Part shown: piece by piece, positions 55,536 to 64,000 of the stretch
Layout: each line of letters begins with the position of its first letter
How positions within the stretch are numbered: position 1 is the stretch's first letter
Made by a program: the position numbers and the translations under genes
DNA from: Robertkochia solimangrovi
GTDB taxonomy: Bacteria; Bacteroidota; Bacteroidia; Flavobacteriales; Flavobacteriaceae
DNA length: 64,000 nt
NCBI RefSeq assembly: GCF_007279655.1
Contig: NZ_QKWN01000008.1
Location: forward strand, 229,971 to 293,970
Direction of reading: 5' to 3'
The notes under the pieces: model-generated
What the model saw: the letters and a program-made list of their open reading frames with translations, nothing else
Database searches by the model: none
What the model was told of the DNA's origin: nothing

Positions 55536-57515
55536 TTAATTCCCCTTAAGTTTTAATTTTCCATTATGATACAGGTCATCTGCTACTTGGTAGTTAGAAA
55601 TGCTCTGCTCCTCAAATTTTTCATCCGTTAACGCTCTGTTCAGGCTATTATCGGCGGGATTCCAATAGTATAAATTAGCATTATGCTCTTCATCCAGTAC
55701 TAAAACCCTATGATCCTTTAAATACCCCAATTTTCTATAATTGCCTATAAAAGCCCTTTCATCTTGTGGTTGCATTGCGAGAATGTCTTTTCCGAATAAA
55801 TTGGAATCATAGTCCCAGTGTAGTAATGAAAATAAAGTAGGAAACACATCGATTTGGGAAGCGAGTTTGTTTACTTTTTCAGGGTTGTAATTTGGTAAAT
55901 TGAATATCAGTGCAGGTATCTGATAATTTTGCACATCCAGTTCCCAACGCCCGGCACTGCTAGCACAATGATCACTCATTACTACGAAGACGGTATTCTC
56001 AAACCAGGGTTTTTCTTTGGCTTTTCTGATAAATTCTCCAAGGGCATAATCCGTGTATTTTACAGCACCATTTCTTCCCGTTCCTGATGAAATGTCTATT
56101 TTACCTTCTGGGTAAGTATAAGGTTTATGATTGGATGTTGTCATCACGAAATCGAAAAAAGGCTTATTTTTTTCATATGATTGATCGGCCAATTGAAGTA
56201 CTTTATTATAAATGTCCGCATCACAAACTCCCCACGCATTTTCAAAAGTCACGTCTCGATCTTCAATATTTATACGGGTGGTCGTTATAGCGTTATCCAA
56301 TAAAAATCCTCTTCCGCGGTCTATAATATTAAAACCATTTCCACCGAAATAGGTGTTCATATTATCAAAGTATCCGTCACCACCATAAAAGAAATTTCTT
56401 TGGTATCCCTGTTGCTTAAACACCGTGCCAATTGTAAATAATCCCTGATTATTTTTACGTTTTAAAATACTGCGGCCGGGAGTAGGTGGGATCGATAATG
56501 TTATGGCTTCCATGCCTCTTACGGTACGTGTTCCGGTCGCATAGAGATTATTAAAAAAAAGGCTTTTGTTGATCAATGAATCAATATTCGGGGTAAGATT
56601 ATGCTCATTGCCGAATTCTTTTAAAAAACTACCACTTAGACTTTCAATGCAGATAAAAATAACATTCGGTTTTATAGCTTGATGAACACTATCCGAATTT
56701 ATGATTGTTCTGTATATGGAGTCTTCATCCGGATATTTAAGGGAAGTTTTCGAATCAGATAAATTATCTTTAACTAACCGATAAGCTTTGTCCTCCGGAA
56801 TTGTTTTGTAAAATTCATTATAAGGCAATTCATTGTTTCTGAAGGCAGCAAAAAAGGAGTAGATACCGGATTTTGCCAGTTCATTGTTATAGCGATTGGG
56901 AGAGAAGTCAGCAAAGTTGTTTGTAATGAAAAGCAAACTAATAGTTGCCAATGCAATCCACGGTAAAGTTGCCAGGGATTTTGCTTTGAAAGTTGTGGTA
57001 CTCTGGAACACTTCTTTAAAATACCCCAACCTGGATACCAAAAATATACTAGCGCTTGTTAGCGCTAACATGCTTGTAATTAAAATAGGAAGGGGATAGG
57101 ACTCATTTATATTTTTAACTACCTCATAAGTATAAATAAGATAATCTACGGCAATAAAATTGTAACGTCTTTGAAATTCATCCCAAAAAGTAAATTCTCC
57201 AAAAAATGAGAAAAAAAGTATAAAGGTGCCAATTGAAAAGGCAGTATAGCTGATGAACTTGTCTAAAACTGAACCATAGAATTTTCTTGGTATTAGCAGT
57301 TGATATGTTAGATAGGGAATCGCAAAAAATGAAATTGTTAGCAGATCAAAAAATGAGCCGGTAAGAAATGTTTTAGCCAGCATGAAAAGGTTTGTATCAA
57401 TATCAGCAAAATTCCATATTAGAAAACTAAACCGAACCACAATGGAAAGGATTAAATATAGGCTTACAAATGCTTTCAATAACGCAAATCTGGCTGGAAA
57501 TAATTTAGACATCAA
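55536..57515 (-). CDS. LTA synthase/OpgB-like sulfatase-fold phosphotransferase
   Basis: A 659-residue inner-membrane protein with five N-terminal helices (about 10-205) and a periplasmic sulfatase-fold domain (about 275-600). The metal-binding Glu is in FICIESLSGSF, the nucleophile Thr is in YATGTRTVRGMEA, and the Asp-His pair is in VVMSDHCASS. The C-terminal part has ASQIDVFPTLFSLL. LtaS and OpgB move phosphoglycerol from phosphatidylglycerol to glycans, releasing diacylglycerol, and related Gram-negative enzymes can transfer phosphoethanolamine. This organism should lack lipoteichoic acid, so the acceptor is unknown. It is translationally close to the lipid kinase. Confidence 0.92.
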   Translation of the reverse strand: MMSKLFPARFALLKAFVSLYLILSIVVRFSFLIWNFADIDTNLFMLAKTFLTGSFFDLLTISFFAIPYLTYQLLIPRKFYGSVLDKFISYTAFSIGTFILFFSFFGEFTFWDEFQRRYNFIAVDYLIYTYEVVKNINESYPLPILITSMLALTSASIFLVSRLGYFKEVFQSTTTFKAKSLATLPWIALATISLLFITNNFADFSPNRYNNELAKSGIYSFFAAFRNNELPYNEFYKTIPEDKAYRLVKDNLSDSKTSLKYPDEDSIYRTIINSDSVHQAIKPNVIFICIESLSGSFLKEFGNEHNLTPNIDSLINKSLFFNNLYATGTRTVRGMEAITLSIPPTPGRSILKRKNNQGLFTIGTVFKQQGYQRNFFYGGDGYFDNMNTYFGGNGFNIIDRGRGFLLDNAITTTRINIEDRDVTFENAWGVCDADIYNKVLQLADQSYEKNKPFFDFVMTTSNHKPYTYPEGKIDISSGTGRNGAVKYTDYALGEFIRKAKEKPWFENTVFVVMSDHCASSAGRWELDVQNYQIPALIFNLPNYNPEKVNKLASQIDVFPTLFSLLHWDYDSNLFGKDILAMQPQDERAFIGNYRKLGYLKDHRVLVLDEEHNANLYYWNPADNSLNRALTDEKFEEQSISNYQVADDLYHNGKLKLKGN

Positions 57516-57692
57516 TTAATAACTTTGTAGGTTAAACCGAGTCAAAATTATTACTTGATTCTAAAGAAACTTTAAAGATTTAGCCTGTAGCTATCAAACG
57601 AAAAGCCTTATAAATACGGAGCATACAAGGCTTTTACATCAAACAATCTAATTAACTGTTGTTTATAAATTCAACAAATCTTTTTACGTTGA

Positions 57693-58151
57693 TTAATCTT
57701 TCTCTTCATCTTTCTCTATCGATTCTTTTTTTATTATTTTTCCTGCGGCATCAATGGTTACCTCCATGTCTGATTCTCCTTTTTCAATTTCAAATTCATA
57801 CACGATTCCGGTATAAGATTCTGATATTTCAACTTCTTCCACCTCGTATCCCGGGAATGCTGATATCAAAGCTGCATTAACTTGCTGAGGGACTTCTGTT
57901 TCATCAATTTCATGTTCTGTCTCTTGCCAAGTACCATCTACGAGAAAATTAGCAGAATATTCAACCTTATTTAATTTAAATTCAGCCTCCCACTCTCTTT
58001 CATTCTCTTTTTCCCATTTCACTTTATTGACTGTGGGAAATTTTTTTGTAAATGCCTGTCGCACCTTTTCTGGTACCTTATCACCCGCTTTGATAAATGC
58101 CAGTAAACTTATTGTCAAAAAAGCTCCTAATATTACTTTGAGTGTTTTCAT
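57693..58151 (-). CDS. PepSY-like periplasmic protein
   Basis: A 152-residue exported protein (signal MKTLKVILGAFLTISLLAFI, then KA). It contains two PepSY-like (DUF2874) halves: VRQAFTKKFPTVNKVKWEKE, and VNAALISAFPGYEVEEVEIS, then YTGIVYEFEIEKGESDMEVT. The C-terminus is very acidic and charged. Such proteins commonly accompany two-component systems in Bacteroidetes; their biochemical role is unknown. It is transcribed towards the LtaS-like gene, with a 177-base gap. Confidence 0.85.
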   Translation of the reverse strand: MKTLKVILGAFLTISLLAFIKAGDKVPEKVRQAFTKKFPTVNKVKWEKENEREWEAEFKLNKVEYSANFLVDGTWQETEHEIDETEVPQQVNAALISAFPGYEVEEVEISESYTGIVYEFEIEKGESDMEVTIDAAGKIIKKESIEKDEEKD

Positions 58152-58227
58152 TTTTAATTTTCTATATAGTGATTAATAATCTAAAATTAACACTGAATTC
58201 TTAAGTAGATTTTAAGGAATTCTAAAT

Positions 58228-58986
58228 TTATTCAAGTTCTAATTTATTTTTTTTATGTTTTTGGTGTGCGATGAACACCAAAGCCCCCATCAACAACAGA
58301 GAAACTATAGAAGCAGATAGGGTGCCCAGAGCCATTCCGCCTTTGTTTATGGGTTTAGTTAAGAAATCTCCAAAGGTGGCACCAAAGGGACGAGTAAAAA
58401 TAAAAGCAATCCAGAATAGGAGTACTTGATTGACTCTTTTATTGTAATGTAGCAGAATAACTGCCAGAATTATCGTAGCTGTAACTAAAGCACCTGTTAA
58501 ATAGCTCAATCCTAAATCATCACTCAAGTAATCTCCAAAGGCAGTACCTAGGCTGTTAGAGAATAACACGGCAGTCCAGAAAAATAATTCTTTCTTTCTG
58601 TCATAAATGGGGTAAACAGCCAGATTCTTATACTTGGTATACCAAAGTGAGAGTGTCATTACTAGACAAAGAAATAAGACCAAACTTCCTAAAGTGTAAC
58701 CTAAACCTAGGCTTCTGTCCATAAAGTCGGATATCTCGGTCCCTAAAGTTGTTGTGGCAACAATAACCAACCAGAAATACAAGGGAAAATATTTTTTTGA
58801 GTTCAATTGGATTGCCAGAACAATCAGGAAAAATGTCAGCGTGATCAATATTCCAATGGTGTAGCCGAGGTTTAAAGTTTGAGCTATAAAATCACCTAAG
58901 GTTTCACCTAAGGTTGTAGCTATGATTTTCATAAGCCAGAACAGGATGCTTATTTCTGCTATTTTATTAAAGTTTTGGGTATCCAT
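58228..58986 (-). CDS. COG4705-type membrane protein with four internal repeats
   Basis: A 252-residue inner-membrane protein with about eight helices. A motif recurs four times: TTLGETLGDF, TTLGTEISDF, NSLGTAFGDY and RPFGATFGDF, each followed by a Leu-Gly-Tyr or related turn (NLGYTIG, GLGYTLG, GLSYLTG, KGGMALG). This indicates a fourfold repeat of a two-helix unit with a Gly/Asp-lined path. Similar proteins are annotated as uncharacterised membrane-anchored proteins; transport or ion conduction is only a guess. It lies between the outer-membrane receptor and the PepSY-like gene in the two-component-linked module. Confidence 0.87.
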   Translation of the reverse strand: MDTQNFNKIAEISILFWLMKIIATTLGETLGDFIAQTLNLGYTIGILITLTFFLIVLAIQLNSKKYFPLYFWLVIVATTTLGTEISDFMDRSLGLGYTLGSLVLFLCLVMTLSLWYTKYKNLAVYPIYDRKKELFFWTAVLFSNSLGTAFGDYLSDDLGLSYLTGALVTATIILAVILLHYNKRVNQVLLFWIAFIFTRPFGATFGDFLTKPINKGGMALGTLSASIVSLLLMGALVFIAHQKHKKNKLELE

Positions 58987-59055
58987 GATTGAAGATTTTA
59001 AAATAAGGTTTTGGTTAATGTACTTTTAAACAAAAGTGTATTTTCCATTGAATTG

Positions 59056-61470
59056 CTAGAATTTATATTTCATTCCTAAGCGAACAATTTGTGTTTCGTA
59101 ATAATTCTCATAAAGCGTTGAAAAGCCATCTCCATTGATCTTTTGACGCAAGCCAAAATTGTTGAAGAGGTCACTTGCCGAGAGCGTTATTTCTCCTGTT
59201 TTATTCCATAAATTCTTTTTATATCCTAGATCGATAGATGAACGTGCTAATTGCGTTCCCTGAGGAATATTACGAGAACTATACCATAAACCGGTTAGTT
59301 GTAATTCTGAGTCCCAAGGCAAATTGAAACTGTTTGAAATTTTAATATCGCCTGCTTTATCTTTAGAATTATCTATGGTGAAGCTTCGCTGTGTTGGGAA
59401 TAGAAGCGTTCCCTGAAATGCTTCAATGCGGTTTATATAAAAATTCCCGCTGGCAGTTATTTTCCAGTTATCACTTATATCCTGACTAAATAATAATTCG
59501 ATCCCTGAATTGGTGCTTTTGTCGACATTGGAGTAAATTTTATTTACAATATCATATTGGTAATTGCTATTATCTATACTGTAAATACGAAGGAAAGTAT
59601 GATTGATCTCACGGAAATAGGCAGCAGAATACAAGGATCCTGAACCCCATCTAAATCGATGGGCAGCTTCATAACTATTGGTAGTTTGTGGTCGTAAATA
59701 TGGGTTTCCAACCTTCAATAATTCCGGGTCGTCATATTTCGGGAATATACGTAACTCCGGTTCTCCCGGTCTGTCAATTCTACGATTGTAAAAGATGGAC
59801 AGTTTGTTTTTATCATTGATTTTCCAGGTAAATCGTATGTTGGGAAACAACTCGAAGTACTCATATTTGTCATTATTGGGGTAGTAGGTGTTTTGCGGAT
59901 CCAGGTTATAGGATACAGCCGTTTGTTCGGCTCTTAGTCCTGCTTCTATATCATAGTGTTCTTTTTCTAAAATGTAGTTTCCGTATACGGCATAAAGATT
60001 TTCTTTCCAGTTGGAATAGTCACCCAGATTTGGGTAAATAATGGATTGGTTGCCGGGATAAATGGTATAATTTACTGGTAGATATCGAAATCTCAGTTTA
60101 ATACCCGCTTCAATTTTACCGGAACTCAATGCCCGGGTATAGTCGGTAGACATGGTAGTAGTATGCTCTATAGCACGAATATTTGTTTTATCTTTTCCAA
60201 CACGAATGGCAGAGCTGTCATTGAGGGAGTAGGTCTCATCCTCCAGGCCCCTGGTGTACTGAAGATTTGCGGAAAAGGAGTGTCCGGGTTGCTCAAAGCT
60301 GTGTTTATAATTAGCGGCAATATTTATAAAACTGGTGATTTCAACTTCCCTCCAGGAGTAGAGTCGGTTACGCATGTTATTATCGAGATTGATAAATGCT
60401 ACCTGGGAAGTGTCTACATGTTTTTCCCGGTCATACATACCTGAAATTGTAAGAGCATCGTTTGTGCTTAAATCCCAATCAATACCCCCGGATATAATGG
60501 TTCGAAACTGCTTTCGATTTTCCGGAACCTGCGAAATGATGTTCCTGCCATCTTTATAATGTCGTGTTGTAAATTCGTTGTTAGGTAATGCTTCTTGCGC
60601 AATGAATTCTGATTGCAGGAAATAATTCATTTTGGTAGTTCGATAGTTCAGATTGAGACTTGGGATCAATTTGGGGTTCATGGAATAACTTCCATAATCA
60701 GTAGGGGTATCTGCTTTTCGTTTAGACAATACTCCTAATCCGAAAGATAAGCCAACATCACCATTTAGCCCGGTTTGTTGTTCTTTTTTATAAATAATGT
60801 TGATGATACCCGCATTTCCAGTGGCATCGTATTTAGCCGAAGGGTTATTGATAATTTCAATACGTTCAATATTGGAAGCCGGAATATTGTTAAGGCCTTT
60901 CTGGTTGCCGAAACCGGTAAGACTTGATTGCTTTCCATCGATTAATACCATTACCTTATCACTTCCTCTTAAAATCACTTTCCCATCTTGATCAAAAGCC
61001 ACTCCCGGCATTGTTTTCATGGCGTCGGCAACGGAACCACCTGATTGGGCAATATTATCCTTAATGTTAAAAGACTTGCTATCCAGGGCTGCATTTACCA
61101 TTGATCGTTTAGCAGTAACAGTTACCTCATCCAAATTTTCCGCTAAAGGTTTGAGCGTTATTTTTCCAAGATCGAAGATGGGGTTAAGTCCGCCTGAAGT
61201 TATTTTATACTCTACTGTTTCATAACCCAAAAACGAAATATTTACAATATAATTACCGGTAGATAAGCTTTTGATTTCAAAGCGTCCGTTTTCATCACTT
61301 ATGGTACCGGATACCATTATTTTGGATGTTGCATCATTCACTACAATGGTAACATAAGGGAGTACATGTTGTGTTTCCTGATCCAGAATTTGTCCGGTAA
61401 TAGCGATGGTTTCTTGTGAATATACTACCTGTAAGAGTAATAGAAATAGGTTGAAAAGAAATAATTTCAT
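59056..61470 (-). CDS. Outer-membrane beta-barrel TonB-dependent receptor-like protein
   Basis: 804 residues from ATG 61470 (an in-frame TTG at 61485 is less likely). Signal peptide ends QVVYSQ. A CarboxypepD_reg-like domain (about 22-105, ITGQILDQETQHVLPYVTIV) is followed by a plug with LDEVTVTAKRS, VADAMKTMPGVAFD and NAGIINIIYKK, and a barrel of the outer-membrane beta-barrel family type (ending RLGMKYKF). This family differs from SusC: no SusD partner is present. It lies 79 bases from the kinase gene and is probably a regulated target of it. Ligand unknown. Confidence 0.92.
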   Translation of the reverse strand: MKLFLFNLFLLLLQVVYSQETIAITGQILDQETQHVLPYVTIVVNDATSKIMVSGTISDENGRFEIKSLSTGNYIVNISFLGYETVEYKITSGGLNPIFDLGKITLKPLAENLDEVTVTAKRSMVNAALDSKSFNIKDNIAQSGGSVADAMKTMPGVAFDQDGKVILRGSDKVMVLIDGKQSSLTGFGNQKGLNNIPASNIERIEIINNPSAKYDATGNAGIINIIYKKEQQTGLNGDVGLSFGLGVLSKRKADTPTDYGSYSMNPKLIPSLNLNYRTTKMNYFLQSEFIAQEALPNNEFTTRHYKDGRNIISQVPENRKQFRTIISGGIDWDLSTNDALTISGMYDREKHVDTSQVAFINLDNNMRNRLYSWREVEITSFINIAANYKHSFEQPGHSFSANLQYTRGLEDETYSLNDSSAIRVGKDKTNIRAIEHTTTMSTDYTRALSSGKIEAGIKLRFRYLPVNYTIYPGNQSIIYPNLGDYSNWKENLYAVYGNYILEKEHYDIEAGLRAEQTAVSYNLDPQNTYYPNNDKYEYFELFPNIRFTWKINDKNKLSIFYNRRIDRPGEPELRIFPKYDDPELLKVGNPYLRPQTTNSYEAAHRFRWGSGSLYSAAYFREINHTFLRIYSIDNSNYQYDIVNKIYSNVDKSTNSGIELLFSQDISDNWKITASGNFYINRIEAFQGTLLFPTQRSFTIDNSKDKAGDIKISNSFNLPWDSELQLTGLWYSSRNIPQGTQLARSSIDLGYKKNLWNKTGEITLSASDLFNNFGLRQKINGDGFSTLYENYYETQIVRLGMKYKF

Positions 61471-61564
61471 TGTAAATATTTTCAATTTAAATAAGGTAAA
61501 AGTAAAATTGAAATCTAAAGGGATATTAAAGCAGTATTCATGAAAAAGTTAAGGAAATTAAAAA

Positions 61565-62815
61565 TTAGTCTGAAAACACTACGGAGAAAACATGATGCTC
61601 TTTTTCAAAGTGATAAGAAACTTTGAATTTATATAAATCGCAGATTTTTTTTACTATTGCCAATCCTAATCCTGTGGATTTTGTGCCATTGGATTCTCTA
61701 TAAAATCGAAGGAAAAGTAGTTCTGGATTTGTAATAGCTTTATCGCCTGCATTGAAAATATGTAAGGATTTTTTATTGGTATTTATACTTATCTGCTGAT
61801 TGTTTATATTGTATTTAACGGCATTTGAAATTAAATTGTTTACCAAAATTTCAGCGAGGTAGGTGTCCATGGAAACCTCCAAAGTATCATTTTCAATTAA
61901 AATCAAACTCGCTAAATGCAGCTCATTATAGCTTTCAACTTTTTCTTGAATGAGTGTAGTGAGGTTAATCCTACCAATATTAATGAATTGATTATTGTCA
62001 ATTTTTGTAAGCGTGGTAACTTTTTTGTTTAATTGCTTTAGGCGCAGAATATCTTCCTGAATTGACGTGATATGATCAAATTGTTTATCACTAATGTCTT
62101 GATGGTTAATGATGTTATCAAGCTTCGCTTGAATAATAGCCAGTGGTGTCTGCATTTCATGAGAGATGTCCTCTGTAAACTGCTTGAGGTTTTCGTAGTC
62201 AGCACGTACTTTTTTGGTAAGAGTAGTTATTTCATTCTTTAATTCTGAAAACTCCAGTACATCACTATCTACTAATTCCAAAGGTTCATTCGAAACTAAT
62301 GAGAAACTTTTCATTTGCTCTAAATTTTTGAAAAATGGCCTCCAAAGTGCTATATTTTTTTTGGTGTTAAAATAAAACAGGAATAAAAAAGCCAATCCAA
62401 ATATGGTGATATTCGAAATCATAATTGCAAATAGAAAATCCTCAGATTCCACAACCATTTCCCGTACGGTAATCTGATAATTCTTGCCATTGATATGTTT
62501 AAAAACAGAAAGCTCACGAAATAACTCCATCTCGTCTTGCGAGGGATCATAAATGGTGGTGTCTTTTAAGCTTTTCTCCAATAGAGTTTCAACCTCCTTA
62601 ACCACGATAACTGGAGGCAATGATTTTACAATGAAATGGTTTTCCAAGGCATTTTCCACTCGAGCCTCCGTGGAATTTAAAACTTCTTCAACTTCATTTT
62701 GAAGTTGTTGCTTGGTATAAAAATATAAGACTAAAGCGCTTAACAAGGCTAATACCAAACCGGTAGAGAGAAAGGTTTTGGATGACTTTTTTATGAGTCT
62801 TGATTTGGTGTTCAT
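61565..62815 (-). CDS. Membrane sensor histidine kinase
   Basis: A 416-residue kinase. TM1 is about 17-35, the periplasmic sensor about 36-130 and TM2 about 132-152. HisKA follows with the His in FTEDISHEMQTPLA, then HATPase_c with NNLISNAVKYN and STGLGLAIVKKI. The usual DxGxG of the G1 box is weak here (FNAGDKAI), as I recall for related flavobacterial kinases. The sensor domain is small with no recognised ligand motif. Its ATG lies 3 bases after the stop of the response-regulator gene, a classic pair. Confidence 0.93.
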   Translation of the reverse strand: MNTKSRLIKKSSKTFLSTGLVLALLSALVLYFYTKQQLQNEVEEVLNSTEARVENALENHFIVKSLPPVIVVKEVETLLEKSLKDTTIYDPSQDEMELFRELSVFKHINGKNYQITVREMVVESEDFLFAIMISNITIFGLAFLFLFYFNTKKNIALWRPFFKNLEQMKSFSLVSNEPLELVDSDVLEFSELKNEITTLTKKVRADYENLKQFTEDISHEMQTPLAIIQAKLDNIINHQDISDKQFDHITSIQEDILRLKQLNKKVTTLTKIDNNQFINIGRINLTTLIQEKVESYNELHLASLILIENDTLEVSMDTYLAEILVNNLISNAVKYNINNQQISINTNKKSLHIFNAGDKAITNPELLFLRFYRESNGTKSTGLGLAIVKKICDLYKFKVSYHFEKEHHVFSVVFSD

Positions 62816-62818
62816 CTT

Positions 62819-63493
62819 TTAGTCTTCTATAAATTTATAACCACTGCCATAGGCAGTTTTAATATATTTTGAACCTTCAGCAGTAAGCTTTTTTCTAAGA
62901 TTATTTATGTGGACATAGATGAAGTCAAAATTATCCAGTAAATCACTATCATCTCCCCACAAATGTTCAGCTATAATTTCTTTCGAGAGTACCCTTCCTT
63001 TGTTCGAAATAAAAAATACCAATAAGTCATATTCTTTTTTAGTGAGTAAAATGGGTTTTTGAAAAACATATACCGAACGAGATTTGGTATTAATTTTTAT
63101 TTCATTGAATTCAATAATCTCATTTCCTCCAAATTTACTTCGCCGCAAAAGCGCATTAATTCTCGAATATAGTTCAGCAAGATGAAATGGCTTTGTAATG
63201 TAATCATCAGCCCCTAAATCAAGCCCTTCTAATTTATCGCTCAGAGAGTTGTTAGCAGATATAATGATAACCCCAGTATTTTTTTTCTCCTTTTTAAGGG
63301 TTTTGAGAACATCAAGGCCACTCCCGGTAACCAGATTAACATCAAGAACAATAAGGTCATAGTCATAAATGGCGACTTTTTCTATTGCCTCTTTAAAATC
63401 TGATGCCACCTCACAAAGATTTCCATCTCTTTGCAAATAGGTTACAATCGATTTTTGTAATTCTTGTTCGTCTTCAGCTATCAGAAACTTCAT
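62819..63493 (-). CDS. OmpR-family response regulator
   Basis: A 224-residue regulator with an N-terminal receiver: acidic pair in AEDEQE, phospho-acceptor Asp in LIVLDVNLV (about 52), Ser/Thr switch in IIISANNS, and Lys in ITKPFHL. The C-terminal winged helix shows LLTKKEYDLLVFFISNKGRV, VHINNLRKKL and TAYGSGYKFIE. First gene of the pair with the kinase. Genes transcribed behind it (receptor, COG4705, PepSY, LtaS-like, lipid kinase, PAP2) are the likely regulon by position. Confidence 0.95.
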   Translation of the reverse strand: MKFLIAEDEQELQKSIVTYLQRDGNLCEVASDFKEAIEKVAIYDYDLIVLDVNLVTGSGLDVLKTLKKEKKNTGVIIISANNSLSDKLEGLDLGADDYITKPFHLAELYSRINALLRRSKFGGNEIIEFNEIKINTKSRSVYVFQKPILLTKKEYDLLVFFISNKGRVLSKEIIAEHLWGDDSDLLDNFDFIYVHINNLRKKLTAEGSKYIKTAYGSGYKFIED

Positions 63494-64000
63494 TAGATTA
63501 AATTTAAAACTTTAAAATTATTTGGAGATTCTAAATTTCATCTAAAGTTTATTGAGCAGGGTTTGGAAATTGGGTAATCAGGGATGAAGGGAAAGTTGTT
63601 TTATCCTGTCTTATTTTATGGGAAATAGAACGCTCACTTTCGGAGTAAACTTTTTGCATAGGATTTAATATGACCATCGTGTACAACATCAAAAAAGTGG
63701 TTATCTGTTTGGGTAAATTTCTAAGACAGATTAATGGTATTTTGAAAAATGTTAATAAAGGCATCTTTAAACCCTTTTATAATGTATATCAATGGCGTCT
63801 ATTCCTGGATAGCCTTAATCGAAACAGGAAGGAAACGAATAAAAAGGGACACCTCTTGTGAAACAGATACGTATGGGGTTACAGATCTTAAATACAGCAA
63901 TACAGGCTTTAATGAAGATTACCTCCGTGATCCTGAATACGATCACTACTGCAAATAAAAAAGTCAGGTCTGCTCTCGCGTCCCCGTTTTTTTTTTTTTT
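63494..64000. other. Right-edge region without a confident gene
   Basis: Holds several short competing frames on both strands. The minus-strand frame 63549-63764 begins with a hydrophobic segment and is listed as tentative. The plus-strand frame 63749-63958 has mixed composition and no motif. The window ends in a run of 14 T (63987-64000). Confidence 0.5.
63549..63764 (-). CDS. Possible small exported protein upstream of the response regulator (weak)
   Basis: A 71-residue frame whose first 45 residues are largely hydrophobic with scattered Lys/Arg (LPKQITTFLMLYTMVILNP), followed by a polar tail (VYSESERSISHKIRQDK). It is on the same strand as the response-regulator gene and ends 55 bases before it. 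No family is recognised. Overlapping plus-strand frames are equally open, so the call is tentative. Confidence 0.25.
   Translation of the reverse strand: MPLLTFFKIPLICLRNLPKQITTFLMLYTMVILNPMQKVYSESERSISHKIRQDKTTFPSSLITQFPNPAQ

Noticed and set aside
63749..63958. 69-codon plus-strand frame near the right edge
   Set aside because: Competes with other open frames in the same place and has no recognised motif or start signal.
63987..64000. Run of 14 T at the window end
   Set aside because: No preceding hairpin to make it a terminator; may be a natural homopolymer or an assembly edge, which cannot be decided here.
1..64000. tRNA, rRNA, CRISPR arrays, insertion sequences, phage genes
   Set aside because: Looked for by eye; no cloverleaf, rRNA segment, regularly spaced repeat, transposase or integrase could be supported.

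Overview
The window is chromosomal DNA of a Gram-negative member of the Bacteroidetes, most likely a Flavobacteriaceae species. The evidence is a SusC/SusD pair with a divergent one-protein hybrid two-component regulator, many lipoproteins and TonB-dependent receptors, promoter -7 boxes of the TAnnTTTG type, weak ribosome binding sites, and flavobacterial-style housekeeping genes (ClpC, GyrA, ferrochelatase, 7TM-HD phosphodiesterase).

Layout. 1-10.1 kb is core genome: clpC (cut by the left edge), gyrA, a secreted TPR protein, an NlpC/P60-like protein that has lost its catalytic cysteine, a thiolase and a PgpH-like HD phosphodiesterase. 10.4-13.9 kb is a compact metal-uptake cluster, probably for copper: a small Cys-rich membrane protein, an OprC/NosA-like TonB receptor with a CxxxM motif, and a Met/His-rich lipoprotein. 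It ends in a strong terminator. 14-25.6 kb is mixed: a TPR lipoprotein, pirin, a multi-PAS histidine kinase, a nitroreductase, a DUF1328-like mini-protein, two AraC-type regulators flanking a lone receiver protein, a cupin lipoprotein and ferrochelatase.

26.4-44.3 kb is a polysaccharide utilisation locus aimed at an arabinose-rich glycan. It has GH127 on the plus strand and, on the minus strand, susC-susD followed by a clan GH-A enzyme and four GH43 enzymes. The hybrid regulator is transcribed divergently. A Gdx/SugE-type SMR exporter sits inside the region. A GH43-GH27 pair at 50.3-53.1 kb looks like a satellite of the same pathway. Between them are a LysR regulator divergent from an SRPBCC protein plus quinone oxidoreductase, and a DoxX-DsrE-SoxB-like operon that suggests sulfur chemistry.

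53.4-63.5 kb is visibly richer in A+T and almost entirely on the minus strand. Read in transcription order it encodes an OmpR-type response regulator, its kinase, an outer-membrane beta-barrel receptor, a four-repeat COG4705 membrane protein, a PepSY-like periplasmic protein, an LtaS/OpgB-type phosphotransferase, a diacylglycerol-kinase-like lipid kinase and two PAP2 phosphatases. Together these look like a regulated envelope-lipid remodelling module. The last 500 bases hold no gene I can call with confidence. No rRNA, tRNA, CRISPR array, insertion sequence or phage gene was seen.
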